Origin: KBS-83 sp051025295
Lineage (GTDB): Bacteria > Acidobacteriota > Terriglobia > Terriglobales > Acidobacteriaceae
Assembly: GCA_051025295.1 (NCBI GenBank)
Contig: JBMGJV010000002.1
DNA: 64,000 bases
Reading direction: 5' to 3' (one strand)
The position numbers and the translations under genes are program-made. Shown one piece after another: positions 16,317 through 26,137 of this stretch. The stretch's first letter is position 1, and each line of letters starts with the position of its first letter. Below the pieces are notes generated by a model that searched no databases, was not told where the DNA came from, and saw only the letters and a list, made by a program, of their open reading frames with translations.

Positions 16317-17225
16317 ATGTCCGAGCCGATTCTTGAAGCGGTCCGGTCGAAGTACGGAGCCATTGCCGCCAGTGATCTCTCCGGCCAGCACGCCGGTATT
16401 GAGGCCGTCGCTGCCGCCTTCGGCTACACGCCGGAGGAGCTCACCTCCATTCCGACCGGCGCGAACCTCGGCCTCTCCTGCGGCAATCCCACGGCGACCG
16501 CGCATCTGCGCGCGGGTGAGGTCGTCGTCGATCTCGGCTCGGGCGGCGGTCTCGATGTCTTTCTCGCTGCGCAGCGCGTTGGTCCGACGGGCCGCGCGAT
16601 CGGCATCGACATGACCGAGGCGATGATCGAGCGCGCGCGTGCCAATGCCGCGACCGGTGGCTACACCAATGTCGAGTTCCACCACGCCACCATTGACGCG
16701 CTGCCGCTTGCGGATGCCTCGGTCGATTGCGTCATCAGCAACTGCGTCCTCAACCTCGTGCCCGACAAGCCGGCAGCCTTCCGCGAGATCTTCCGCGTGC
16801 TCCGGCCTGGCGGCCGCCTCGCCGTCAGCGACATCGCGCTCAAGGCGGAGTTGCCGGCCGCACTTGCAAACAGTCTTGCCGCGTATGTTGGTTGCATCGC
16901 GGGTGCGATCCCGATCGGGCAGTATCGCGATGGACTGCTCGCCGCCGGCTTTGCCTCGGTCGAGATCGTCGACAGCGGCTCTGATCTGAATGCCTACGCC
17001 AAAGTCGAGGGTCAGGCCGCGTGCTGCGCTCCGTCCGGCGATGGCGCTGCGTGCTGCGCGCCTGCGGCCACTACGGTGCACGAAGATCTTGCGGCGCTGC
17101 TGGCTGCTTACGACGTTAATCAGGCCGCGGCCAGCGTCCGCGTCTACGCGCTGAAGCCCGATGGAACGGCCATGCGCGAAAGGCCGTCAGCCGCCCCCTG
17201 CTGTGGGCCGGGTTGCTGCTCTTGA
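16317..17225 (+). CDS. arsM: arsenite S-adenosylmethionine methyltransferase
   Basis: Methylates As(III) to volatile or less retained forms using S-adenosylmethionine. The 302-residue protein has motif I D-L-G-S-G-G-G at 72-78 and arsenic-binding cysteines Cys55 (S-C-G-N-P) and Cys143 (S-N-C-V-L-N), as in bacterial ArsM. The tail adds three Cys-rich clusters (two CCAP motifs and a final CCGPGCC). The internal ATG is chosen because the upstream in-frame start at 16263 lies in the operator. Second gene of the divergent ars pair. Confidence 0.88.
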   Translation: MSEPILEAVRSKYGAIAASDLSGQHAGIEAVAAAFGYTPEELTSIPTGANLGLSCGNPTATAHLRAGEVVVDLGSGGGLDVFLAAQRVGPTGRAIGIDMTEAMIERARANAATGGYTNVEFHHATIDALPLADASVDCVISNCVLNLVPDKPAAFREIFRVLRPGGRLAVSDIALKAELPAALANSLAAYVGCIAGAIPIGQYRDGLLAAGFASVEIVDSGSDLNAYAKVEGQAACCAPSGDGAACCAPAATTVHEDLAALLAAYDVNQAAASVRVYALKPDGTAMRERPSAAPCCGPGCCS

Positions 17226-17236
17226 GCGAGCTGCGG

Positions 17237-17635
17237 ATGTACCTCTTCGCCTGCGTGCACAACGCCGGTCGTTCGCAGATGGCAGCCGCGTTCTTCAATC
17301 AACTCGCCGATTCGATGCGTGCGCGAGCGATCTCCGCGGGAACGCACCCTGCCGAGCAAGTGCATCCCGTCGTGGTTGACGTCATGCGCGAGCTCGGCAT
17401 CGAGCTTGCAGCGCAGCTCCCACAGAAGCTGACGCCCGCGCTCGCGGAGCAGGCCGCTATACTCATCACGCTCGGCTGCGGTGAAGAGTGTCCCTTCGTC
17501 CCCGGGTTGCGTCTCGAAGACTGGCCCCTGACCGACCCGCGCGATCAATCGATCGAAGCAGTGCGCGAGATCCGTGAAGCCATCCGTCAGCGTGTGCTCA
17601 CGTTGTTGACAGAGGACGGACTGCTCCGAGCCTAG
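17237..17635 (+). CDS. arsC: arsenate reductase / low-MW phosphatase family
   Basis: Thioredoxin-linked arsenate reductase fold (LMW protein tyrosine phosphatase). The catalytic loop C-V-H-N-A-G-R puts the nucleophile at Cys6 and Arg at residue 12; a second conserved Cys lies in L-G-C-G-E-E-C-P near 82-87; the D-P loop is present near 98. About 132 residues from the chosen ATG; TTG alternatives at 17213 and 17222 would overlap arsM. With arsM it forms an As(V) reduction then methylation pair. No arsenite efflux pump in the window. Confidence 0.87.
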   Translation: MYLFACVHNAGRSQMAAAFFNQLADSMRARAISAGTHPAEQVHPVVVDVMRELGIELAAQLPQKLTPALAEQAAILITLGCGEECPFVPGLRLEDWPLTDPRDQSIEAVREIREAIRQRVLTLLTEDGLLRA

Positions 17636-17666
17636 TTGGCGTGCTGCGATCGTTTGCTGCCGCTGT

Positions 17667-18515
17667 CTACCCCGCTTCGCACACTCCCATCGCGAAGCAC
17701 AGCCGGCCCTCGCGAAGGTTGAGGCCGACATTGGCGACTGCCTTCAGGAAGGCTGCCCGGTCTACGCCGGGCAGCACCGTGACATTCGCGTTCGGTGCGT
17801 TGGGCGTCATCTGTGCCATGGAGGCAGCGACCTTTGGGGTCTCATCGCTCCATTGCCGCACTGCCAGGCCGCTCTGCTCATAGACTTGCCGCGTCGCCTC
17901 GGGTGTCAGCAGAAAGCTCGTCGCTTCGGAAGCCGCCCATGGTAAAGGAAACACCAGTGGTGACGTATTCGGTCCGGCAAGAATGTCGTAGAACGCAAAG
18001 TGCCCGCCCGGCTTGAGCACGCGCCGTAACTCACGGTAGAGGCTAGCGCGGTCGCGGATGTTCATGACCACGTGCTGCGTCCACACCAGGTCGAAGTGCG
18101 CGTCCGGGAAGGGAAGTGCGAGCAGGTCGCCGATCTGGTACTGCACCTGCTCCGCCAGCCCCACCCGCTCTGTAATCAGGCTTGCGCCCGCGACGAATGC
18201 CGGTGTCAGGTCGACGCCCGTGACATGGCAGCCGTAGGTCTCTGCCAGGAACCGCGACGGGCCGCCCAGCCCCGATCCCGCGTCGAGCACGCGCATCTCT
18301 CGCGTCACCCCGGCCATCTCGGCCAGCTCCCTGGTCGCAGCCAGCCCACGCACGTGGAACTGATCGAGCGTTGCGAGTTGCGCCGCTGTGGGAGAAACCG
18401 GTGCGCCGTCCTTGTGACCGAACGACGCGAGCGTCTGCCGCACCTGCTCGAGCATCGTTGCTTCGCTCGCTTCCGGCTCGTAGTGCCGGCGTACCGCATC
18501 CGCGCTCTCTGTCAT
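17667..18515 (-). CDS. class I SAM-dependent methyltransferase
   Basis: 282-residue small-molecule methyltransferase. Motif I reads V-L-D-A-G-S-G-L-G-G (about 75-84), with an acidic V-D-L ending strand 2 near 100. The N-terminal helix and the W-T-Q-H-V-V-M-N-I segment resemble the sarcosine/dimethylglycine and gamma-tocopherol methyltransferase group. It lies 121 bp after chlID on the same strand, so it may be read from the cobalamin operon, but nothing ties it to corrin chemistry. GGGG ribosome site before the ATG. Confidence 0.75.
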   Translation of the reverse strand: MTESADAVRRHYEPEASEATMLEQVRQTLASFGHKDGAPVSPTAAQLATLDQFHVRGLAATRELAEMAGVTREMRVLDAGSGLGGPSRFLAETYGCHVTGVDLTPAFVAGASLITERVGLAEQVQYQIGDLLALPFPDAHFDLVWTQHVVMNIRDRASLYRELRRVLKPGGHFAFYDILAGPNTSPLVFPLPWAASEATSFLLTPEATRQVYEQSGLAVRQWSDETPKVAASMAQMTPNAPNANVTVLPGVDRAAFLKAVANVGLNLREGRLCFAMGVCEAG

Positions 18516-18636
18516 TGCATCCCCCGCTGATCACCGGCAGGATAGTACGGCAGCACATGGAACAGGGGAAAATGAGCCGTGAACCGGCGTTCTCATTGCG
18601 TTCGCGGGTGATCGGTGGAGTTCTGCTCCGGCGCGG

Positions 18637-20337
18637 TCAGTCCAGCCGGGGCAGCGCCTCCAGCCGCAGATCCTCGCCCGTCACAAACTCGCTCAGACTC
18701 AGGCAGCGCGCGTTCATCCGCTCCGCAAGTTGCCGGGTAGAGCCGGCCTGCTCCTCGCGGACGCCGGCTTCGATCACCACGGCAGCGCAGCGCAGCCGTG
18801 CCGCCGCGGCCAGCGCATCTTCCCACGCATCTCCCACGTCGAGCGGCACATTCGCACCACCATCCGTGAACAGCAGCAGGAGCGTCGTCGGCGTGACGTA
18901 TCCAGCCGCTAACTCGAGCGCATGAGCCAGTGGCGTGCGGCCGCCCGTCGGCAGATATTCAAATGCCGCGAGCGCTTCATCGAGAGCCCGGGTCGGTTCA
19001 AGCACCACCTGCGCCGCCGTCCCGCGAAACGCGATCACCATCACCTCGTCATCCCTGGTGAGCGAGCGCTCGAGCAGCGCAGCCGCCGCGCCCTTCACCC
19101 GACGCATTCGCTGCTGCGCGGCCTGCGAGCCGCTTGCGTCCACCACGAACAGATAGCGCGTGCCGGTCTTCGGTGCGCGCATGCGTTCATGCAGATCCAG
19201 TCTCCTCAGCTTCACGTCGCCGGTCTCTCGCAACGCGTGCTGCAGACTCGCGCGCAGATCGAGCTCGCGCGGCGACTCTGCTGCTCGGCTGCCGACAACC
19301 ACGCCACGCTCACCCTCGCTGGCTGAGGCGCTACCACCCGGCGCGCGCTGGTCTGTGAAGCTGCCGCGCACCGCCGGAGCCTCGACCGCAAGCGGCGCAA
19401 ACACCCGCTCGCCCTGCTCCTGTGATCCGTTCTTCGACTCACCCGGCGTCGGCTGCTGCTGCGGGGTGGGCGGCGGAGGTGTCTGCCGCTGCCGCCGCTG
19501 CATGCGATGCGCCAGCACCAGAGGGAGCACTGCGTCCACATGCGCCGGCGTGACTGCGGGCTCACCACACAACGCTGCATAGGCGAGCGACGCGCGGGTC
19601 GCCGCCAGGTCGGCGCGCAGCGAGCGCACGCCCGCCTCGCAGATGCTGCGGCTGATCTGCTCCAGCACCTCCGGCGGGCATGCCACGCTGGTCAGCGCCG
19701 CTCGCGCAGTCATAATCTGTAACCGCAGCGCTTGCTCTTCCTCGGACCATGTCTCTGCACATCGCTGAGGATCCCGATCGAAGGCCAGGCGCCGCTCCAG
19801 CACGAGCTGCCGTTCCGCTGGATCGAGCGGCGCTGCGATCTCCACCGAGAGCGCGAAGCGGTCCAGCAGCTGCGGCCGCAGCGATCCCTCCTCCGGATTC
19901 ATGCTGCCCAACAGGACGAACTCCGCCGCATGCGACGCGCTTAGTCCTTCGCGCTCCACCGTATGCACACCGCTCGCAGCCGCATCGAGCAGCGCATCGC
20001 CTAGATGCGCCGGCAGCAGGTTCACTTCGTCCACGTACAGCACACCACCATGCGCCTCGGCCAGGAGGCCAGGCTGCAGCGCCGGGTCACCTTGCATCGT
20101 GCGTTCCAGGTGCAGCCCACCCAGCAGCCGATCCTCCGTCGCACCGATCGGCAGATTCACAAAGCGAGCTGGTGCGGGGAGCAGCGCAGCCAGCGCACGC
20201 GCGGTAGTGGTCTTGCCAGAGCCCTTGTCGCCGCGCAGCAGCACGCCTAGGTGCCAGTCGACCGCAGCCAGCAGCAGCGCCAGCTTCATCTCCTGCTGGC
20301 CGACTATGGCGGCGAAGGGATACGCAGCCGGCCTCAT
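18637..20337 (-). CDS. ChlI/ChlD-type cobaltochelatase subunit (AAA+ and VWA)
   Basis: Likely motor subunit of cobaltochelatase, working with CobN to insert Co2+ into hydrogenobyrinate a,c-diamide. The 566 residues comprise an AAA+ domain (1-290) with Walker A G-D-K-G-S-G-K-T at 36-43 and an L-Y-V-D-E-V-N-L Walker B; a Pro/Gln/Ser linker (about 290-390); and a VWA domain (about 395-566) with MIDAS D-A-S-G-S at 400-404. This joins ChlI and ChlD functions in one chain and stands in for CobS/CobT. The ATG overlaps the cobN stop (ATGA). Confidence 0.88.
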   Translation of the reverse strand: MRPAAYPFAAIVGQQEMKLALLLAAVDWHLGVLLRGDKGSGKTTTARALAALLPAPARFVNLPIGATEDRLLGGLHLERTMQGDPALQPGLLAEAHGGVLYVDEVNLLPAHLGDALLDAAASGVHTVEREGLSASHAAEFVLLGSMNPEEGSLRPQLLDRFALSVEIAAPLDPAERQLVLERRLAFDRDPQRCAETWSEEEQALRLQIMTARAALTSVACPPEVLEQISRSICEAGVRSLRADLAATRASLAYAALCGEPAVTPAHVDAVLPLVLAHRMQRRQRQTPPPPTPQQQPTPGESKNGSQEQGERVFAPLAVEAPAVRGSFTDQRAPGGSASASEGERGVVVGSRAAESPRELDLRASLQHALRETGDVKLRRLDLHERMRAPKTGTRYLFVVDASGSQAAQQRMRRVKGAAAALLERSLTRDDEVMVIAFRGTAAQVVLEPTRALDEALAAFEYLPTGGRTPLAHALELAAGYVTPTTLLLLFTDGGANVPLDVGDAWEDALAAAARLRCAAVVIEAGVREEQAGSTRQLAERMNARCLSLSEFVTGEDLRLEALPRLD

Positions 20338-23300
20338 TGCGACACCTCGCGTGTCTGTTCGCCACGCATCTCGAGCAGCGTCTCCGTCTCTGCTGCGATG
20401 CGTCGCAGTGCATCGATCGTCTCCGGCGCCGGCTGCTCCCACAACTCGCGTTTCGCTGCTTCGAGCAGCCGTTCCGCCATCGCCTGCAGAGCCCACGGAT
20501 TCGACGCGCGCAGAAACTCCTGCATCTCCTTCGACAGGGCATACTGCTCTGCAAGCCCCTCGTAAATAAAGTCGGGCACGATCTGTGCCGTCGCATCGAA
20601 GCCGAAGATGTAATCGACAGTCGCGGCTAGTTCAAGCCCACCCTTGTAGCCGTGCCTCGTAATGCTCTCAATCCATTTCGGGTTGATCACGCGCGACCGG
20701 TACACGCGCAGAGCCTCCTCGCGTAGATCGCGCACCTGCGCCGACTCCGGCTGCGAGCTGTCGCCCACATACGCCTTCGGCTGCCGCCCCGTGAGCGCGC
20801 GGATCGAGGCGATCATGCCGCCATGAAACTGGAAGTAGTCCTCTGAGTCGAAGATGTCATGCTCGCGGTTGTCCTGGTTCTGCACGGCAACCTGGATCGA
20901 TTCGAGCCGTTCCGCAAACACGGCCTGCGCCTCCACCCCATCCGTGCCCTGGCCATACGCATAGCCGCCCCACGCTACGAATGCGCGGCTCAGATCATCG
21001 TCACTCGCCCAGTTACCTGTTTCCATCAAGGGCAGGATGCCAGCGCCATACGACCCCGGTTTGGCTCCGAAGATGCGATAGCGCGCCTGCGCCTCGGCCT
21101 CGTGCGGCGCCAGATACTGCTTACGCTCCAGTTCGGCAAGGTAGTGCTTGCGCGGAGAGTTCTGCGCCACCGGCTCGTCCAGCTCCATCACACGCGCCAC
21201 GGCCTGATCGAACAGGTCGATGAGGTGCGGAAATGCATCGCGGAAGAAGCCGCTGATACGCAGCGTCACATCGACGCGCGGTCGTCCCAGCTGCTCGAGC
21301 GGTGTCACGGTGATGCCATCGATGCGCCGCGACTGCGCATTCCATACTGGCTCCACACCCAGCAGTGCAAACGCCTCCGCGATGTCGTCGCCGTGCGTGC
21401 GCATCTGCGACGTGCCCCACACGCTCAGCCCCATCATCTCCGGATAGTGGCCCTCTTCGTTGCGGAAGCGCTCCACGGCCGCCTCGGCCAACTGTTTTCC
21501 CACGCGCCACGCCGCTGGCGATGGCAATGCACGCGGATCGACTGCATAGAAGTTGCGCCCGGTCGGCAGGATGTGTGCCATGCCGCGCGTCGGCGCGCCT
21601 GCCGGCCCCGCCGGAATGTACTTGCCTTCTAGCGCGTCGAGCAGGTGCGTCACCTCATCGGTCGACTGCTCGAGCTTCGGCACCAACTCCACGCATGCGA
21701 AGTGCAGCACCTGTGCGATGTTGTCCGACTCGAGGCCAAGCACCGCCCTCTGCACCTCCGGGATTGCATCAGCCCGGAACCCCAGTGTCTCCAGCATCGT
21801 GAACAGGTCGAGACTCGCGCGCTCCAGCGCTTCCAGCACATCGGCATGCGAATGGCATACCCGCCCCAGCAGCTCGCGCACAGCATCGAGCCGCGCCCCC
21901 GGCTGCTCGCGCAGCCTGCCATGCTCGAACCCGAACGCCTTGGCCAGGCTCGCGGGCAGTCCGGGCACACTCAGATTCGCAAGCCGCGTCAACGCAGAGA
22001 GCATCTGCGGCAGTGGCGGCACCTGGCCCAGCACATGCAGACCATCGCGAATCTGCGCCATCCCGAGCTCGCACAGGTAGCCGTCGAGATCCTCGATCAG
22101 GTGTGCGACCTCGTTGCCATTCATCGATGCAAGCGTTGCGGGTACACCCTCGGGCGTCAGCGCATCGTCCCACTCGTGCGTGTGATCGCCGCGCTCGCGC
22201 GTCAGCATCGTCTTCAGATCCAGATCGGCTTTCAGGTTCGTCTCTTCGACCAGCTTCCAGATCTGCTGCTGCACCGCGATGACCTTGGTCGGATCGAGTG
22301 TCTCCACCGCGTAGTACTCATTGACGAGCTGGTTCAGTTCAGCGAGCGCGCCATACGTCTCGGCTGACGTCATCGGCGGCGTCAGGTGATCGACAACTAC
22401 CGCATGCCCGCGACGCTTCGACTGGCTGCCCTCGCCCGGATCGTTCACGATGAACGGATACACCAGCGGCACATCGCCCAGCAGCAGATCCGGATAGCAC
22501 TCACCGGACAAACCGATACTCTTGCCCGGTAGCCACTCCAGCGTTCCATGCTTGCCCATGTGCACGATTGCGTCTGCGCCCCAGCCACCGTCCGATTGCG
22601 GCGTTGCCAGCCAGCGGTAGAACGCAGCGTAGTGATGCGTGGGCGGCAGGTCGGGCGTGTGATAAATCGCATCCGGATCGAGCCCGTAACCGCGCGGCGG
22701 TTGCAGCGCGATCAGCGCATTGCCCAGCGGCAACGCCGCAAACAAATAGTCGTGCTCATCGCCCCACGGCTCTTCCTGCTCGATCGAGACCACCTTGCCC
22801 CCGATCGTCGGCAGCAGCTTCTTGTCTGTCTTCTTTGCTGGCAGAATGCTGGTGCCGCGGTCCTGGGGCTGGCCCCAGAAGTCCTGCATGCGCCGGTTTG
22901 CTCGCGCAGGAAAGCCCGCGAAGATGCCACGATATGTCGCTCGCGAAAACCGCATCGCACGCGCAGGATCCAGGGGGTAGCGATCGTCATACGTCCCACG
23001 CTCGATCAGCGCCTGCATCAGCCCGTCCGACGTCTCCGGCAAAGGTGCGATGCTGTACCGCCGTCCACGCATTGCTTCGAGCGTGGTCAGCAGGCTGGCT
23101 GCCGAGTCGAGCCCCACCGCACCGCCGATCTGCGAAGCCTTCGCCGCGGAGTTGGTCAGCACGAACGCAATGCGCCGCTCGCTGTTTGGCATCCGCCGTA
23201 GTCGCGCCATGCGCGCAGCGATACCCGCCACGCGTTGCGCACGCTCCGGATGCGCTACGTAAAGCGACTCCTCGCCCGCGCCGCTTCGCTCTTTGAACGA

Positions 23301-24698
23301 GATCGGCACCGTGATGATGCGGCCATCGAACTCCGGGATCGCCACATTCACCGCGGTCTCGAGCGCGTTCAGTCCACGCCGCGATCCCTCCCAGGCTCCT
23401 CGCGGCATCCCGCTCGCCATCGCCTGCAACACCGGGATGCCGACCCGCTCAAAGCAGCCCACGCTCTGTCCGGCCAGCGTCACCGTGCCAGTGTTCACCT
23501 CGCCCAGCGCAAAGGAAAGCGTCGAGATCAGCACCTCGGCTCTTCCTTCGATCCACGCGAACGCAGCCGGACGGCCATTCTCCATGGCCTTCAGGCTCGA
23601 CGTGTAGATGCAGAGCGCGTTCAGCCCCTGCGCGTCGAGCGCATCGCTCAGCGCATCAATGAATGCCGTATTGCCGCTCATCGCATGCGCGCGATAGAAC
23701 AGCACGGCCGCCGTGGCCCGCGTGCTATCGGCCTGGCGCTCCCAGTCTTCGAGCGTTGCTGCTTCGACATCGCGCAGGTAGATGCCATGCTCCGCCATCG
23801 GCTGTGCGGCCGCGTAGCCATACCCTGTCATCATCAGGCGGTCGGAGAGCATTCGCAGCAGCTCCGCCATGTTGTTCACGCCGCCCAGGGCCAGGGAATG
23901 TGCCGTCGCCTGTGTCACATCGGCCGGTGCGTACAGGCTCTCTGAAAATTCGGAGGTGTTCTCACCACACCCACTCACCAGCACCAGCGACTGCCCGCGC
24001 TCCGCGCACTTTGCCTTCAGCCTGTCGAACCCCGGAATGCAACTCAGCGGCCCATGGCAGCGCACCACGATCACGCGTGCCTCGCTCATCTCGCCGGCAA
24101 GCAGCACATCCATCTGCTCCGCAGTGCGCAGCGCATTCAGAGAGAAGGCCTGTGCCTCCAATCCCTCTGGCAATAGTTCGCTCGCCCTGCGCAGCGTCAG
24201 CACATCCGTGTCTGCATGCGACAGCAGCAGGATGGAACCCTGCGGCGGTGCAGGCTTGTTCTGCGTCTCCACGTCCACGGCGCTCGGCTCACGTACATCC
24301 CAGTCGTAGTAGTTGAAGACGAACTCACTCAACTCGGCGGGCGGCTCGAGAAAGCGATCTGCCTTGAGCATCGCGTCGATGTAGTCATAAATCTGCTGCA
24401 CCTGCCACGCGCTGTTCACCGAGTGGAACCACACGCTCTTGCCATCGAAAACCAGGCTTGCCACATTGGCGAGTGAGCACGGCCCCAGGCACCCCGCCCG
24501 CGTCAGATGCACGTCCGCGCGGATCTTCCGCTTCAGCCACTCTTCTTTGTAGACATCGTTCGGCACTGCCGCATAGCCGCGCTCCGTGATGCCGCAGCAG
24601 CAGCCCGTGGCGCAGTAGCTGAGGTGGGCGCGATGCTGCACGATGTTGAAGGCGCGGCCGTCGGCCCGGATCACCCGCTGGCGATGTGTGTTCGACAT
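20334..24698 (-). CDS. cobN: cobaltochelatase CobN with N-terminal [2Fe-2S] domain
   Basis: Large catalytic subunit that inserts cobalt into the corrin ring, 1454 residues against about 1250 usually. The excess lies at the N-terminus: residues 1-105 look like a thioredoxin-fold [2Fe-2S] ferredoxin with Cys29, Cys33-35, Cys70 and Cys74. The remainder is the CobN/BchH-type body, with its H-M-G-K-H-G-T-L-E-W-L-P-G-K block near residue 717. Start and stop overlap both neighbours by ATGA. Confidence 0.93.
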   Translation of the reverse strand: MSNTHRQRVIRADGRAFNIVQHRAHLSYCATGCCCGITERGYAAVPNDVYKEEWLKRKIRADVHLTRAGCLGPCSLANVASLVFDGKSVWFHSVNSAWQVQQIYDYIDAMLKADRFLEPPAELSEFVFNYYDWDVREPSAVDVETQNKPAPPQGSILLLSHADTDVLTLRRASELLPEGLEAQAFSLNALRTAEQMDVLLAGEMSEARVIVVRCHGPLSCIPGFDRLKAKCAERGQSLVLVSGCGENTSEFSESLYAPADVTQATAHSLALGGVNNMAELLRMLSDRLMMTGYGYAAAQPMAEHGIYLRDVEAATLEDWERQADSTRATAAVLFYRAHAMSGNTAFIDALSDALDAQGLNALCIYTSSLKAMENGRPAAFAWIEGRAEVLISTLSFALGEVNTGTVTLAGQSVGCFERVGIPVLQAMASGMPRGAWEGSRRGLNALETAVNVAIPEFDGRIITVPISFKERSGAGEESLYVAHPERAQRVAGIAARMARLRRMPNSERRIAFVLTNSAAKASQIGGAVGLDSAASLLTTLEAMRGRRYSIAPLPETSDGLMQALIERGTYDDRYPLDPARAMRFSRATYRGIFAGFPARANRRMQDFWGQPQDRGTSILPAKKTDKKLLPTIGGKVVSIEQEEPWGDEHDYLFAALPLGNALIALQPPRGYGLDPDAIYHTPDLPPTHHYAAFYRWLATPQSDGGWGADAIVHMGKHGTLEWLPGKSIGLSGECYPDLLLGDVPLVYPFIVNDPGEGSQSKRRGHAVVVDHLTPPMTSAETYGALAELNQLVNEYYAVETLDPTKVIAVQQQIWKLVEETNLKADLDLKTMLTRERGDHTHEWDDALTPEGVPATLASMNGNEVAHLIEDLDGYLCELGMAQIRDGLHVLGQVPPLPQMLSALTRLANLSVPGLPASLAKAFGFEHGRLREQPGARLDAVRELLGRVCHSHADVLEALERASLDLFTMLETLGFRADAIPEVQRAVLGLESDNIAQVLHFACVELVPKLEQSTDEVTHLLDALEGKYIPAGPAGAPTRGMAHILPTGRNFYAVDPRALPSPAAWRVGKQLAEAAVERFRNEEGHYPEMMGLSVWGTSQMRTHGDDIAEAFALLGVEPVWNAQSRRIDGITVTPLEQLGRPRVDVTLRISGFFRDAFPHLIDLFDQAVARVMELDEPVAQNSPRKHYLAELERKQYLAPHEAEAQARYRIFGAKPGSYGAGILPLMETGNWASDDDLSRAFVAWGGYAYGQGTDGVEAQAVFAERLESIQVAVQNQDNREHDIFDSEDYFQFHGGMIASIRALTGRQPKAYVGDSSQPESAQVRDLREEALRVYRSRVINPKWIESITRHGYKGGLELAATVDYIFGFDATAQIVPDFIYEGLAEQYALSKEMQEFLRASNPWALQAMAERLLEAAKRELWEQPAPETIDALRRIAAETETLLEMRGEQTREVSQ

Positions 24699-26137
24699 CA
24701 GTGCCTCTCCTCCATGCCCATCTCTTGCTGGACCACGCTCATAGCCATCACCTCGCGCTGTCTTCTATAAGCAACGCATGCAGTAACGAAACTGCCGGAG
24801 ATCGTCGGATTCGACGCCCAGTGTCCATGCACGTACGAACCAACCACGTTCCGTCCGTAGCAGTAGCCCTCGTGCTCCGTCGCGCCCGGGCGACGGCGGC
24901 GGATCTCAAACGCGCGCTCCGTGGTTGCTTCCAGGCCGCACAGCTCCGAGTAGCGAAACTGGTGACCGCGATACAGCAGCCCCGCCGGACCCAGAATGGT
25001 GTCGGCTGTCGTCGTCACCTCGACGTACCCGAGCGCCTGCAGCCGATCGCGCATCACTGCCTCGCCACCGATCAGTCCTACCATCGGGAAGGCCGCGCCG
25101 GCATTCACGCGAATGCTGGAGCAGAGATACATCAGCCCCCCACACTCGCCGTACACCGGGCCACCCTCATCCGCAAATTGCCGGATGCTCGCCAGCATCG
25201 TCGCATTCGCCGCCAGAGCCTCGGCGTGGACCTCCGGGTAGCCACCGCCCAGGTAGAGGCCATCCACCTCAGGAAGCACCGCATCATGCACCGGAGAGAA
25301 GGGAATCAACTCTGCACCGCATGCGCGCAGCCGCTGCAGATTATCCTCGTAGTAAAAGTGAAACGCCTCGTCGAGCGCGTAGCCGATCCGGCAGCTTCGG
25401 GGCGCGTCGGATATCGTAGCCATAGCAGGTACGTGAACCGGAGGAGCCTCTCGCGCCAGCGCGAGCACCTGGTCCACCTGCGCCCATTCCTCGATGCGCG
25501 CTGCCCAGCGGTCCATCTGCTGCTCTGTCACAGTGCTCTCGTCTGCAGTTCGCAGGCCAAGGTGCCGCTCCGGGAAGGCGAGCTCTGGTTCCCGCGGCAG
25601 GCCGCCCAGCACGGGTAGATCCGTCACGGCTGCTCGCAGCAAGTCAAGGTGTCCGCGAGAGCCGACACGATTGCACAGCACGCCCGCGACACGCAGTGCC
25701 GGGTCGAACGTCCGGCAGCCATGTACCACGGCCGCGAGTGTGCGCGCCATGCCGCCCGCATCGACCACCAGCAGCACCGGCGCGTCCAGCCACTTCGCTA
25801 CCTGTGCAGTCGATCCCTCATCCGACAGCGGCCCTACGCCATCGAACAGGCCCATCACGCCTTCGATCAGCGCAATGTCCGCTCCCTCCGCGCCCGCGGC
25901 AAAGGTGCGCAACAAGGAGTCGCGGCCCATCATCCATGCATCCAGGTTGTGGCTGCGCGTCCGCGTAGCCCGCGCGTGATACGTCGGATCGAGGTAATCC
26001 GGCCCTGCTTTGAACGCGGCGACACGGAGTCCACGCTGTGTCAGCGCACGGCATAGCGCGACCATCGCGGTTGTCTTGCCGCTGCCGCTCGAGACGCCGC
26101 CGATCACCAGGCGAGGCATGGTCAAGATGTTGGTCAT
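24698..26137 (-). CDS. cobB: hydrogenobyrinate a,c-diamide synthase
   Basis: Glutamine- and ATP-dependent amidation of carboxylates a and c, the step before cobalt insertion. 479 residues: an N-terminal dethiobiotin-synthetase-like ATPase domain with S-S-G-S-G-K-T-T near 16-23, and a class I glutaminase domain with the nucleophile in the Y-G-E-C-G-G-L motif near 335. The start overlaps the cobA-fusion stop and the stop overlaps the cobN start. CobB substrate use is inferred from the aerobic neighbours; CbiA is the anaerobic counterpart. Confidence 0.92.
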   Translation of the reverse strand: MTNILTMPRLVIGGVSSGSGKTTAMVALCRALTQRGLRVAAFKAGPDYLDPTYHARATRTRSHNLDAWMMGRDSLLRTFAAGAEGADIALIEGVMGLFDGVGPLSDEGSTAQVAKWLDAPVLLVVDAGGMARTLAAVVHGCRTFDPALRVAGVLCNRVGSRGHLDLLRAAVTDLPVLGGLPREPELAFPERHLGLRTADESTVTEQQMDRWAARIEEWAQVDQVLALAREAPPVHVPAMATISDAPRSCRIGYALDEAFHFYYEDNLQRLRACGAELIPFSPVHDAVLPEVDGLYLGGGYPEVHAEALAANATMLASIRQFADEGGPVYGECGGLMYLCSSIRVNAGAAFPMVGLIGGEAVMRDRLQALGYVEVTTTADTILGPAGLLYRGHQFRYSELCGLEATTERAFEIRRRRPGATEHEGYCYGRNVVGSYVHGHWASNPTISGSFVTACVAYRRQREVMAMSVVQQEMGMEERH

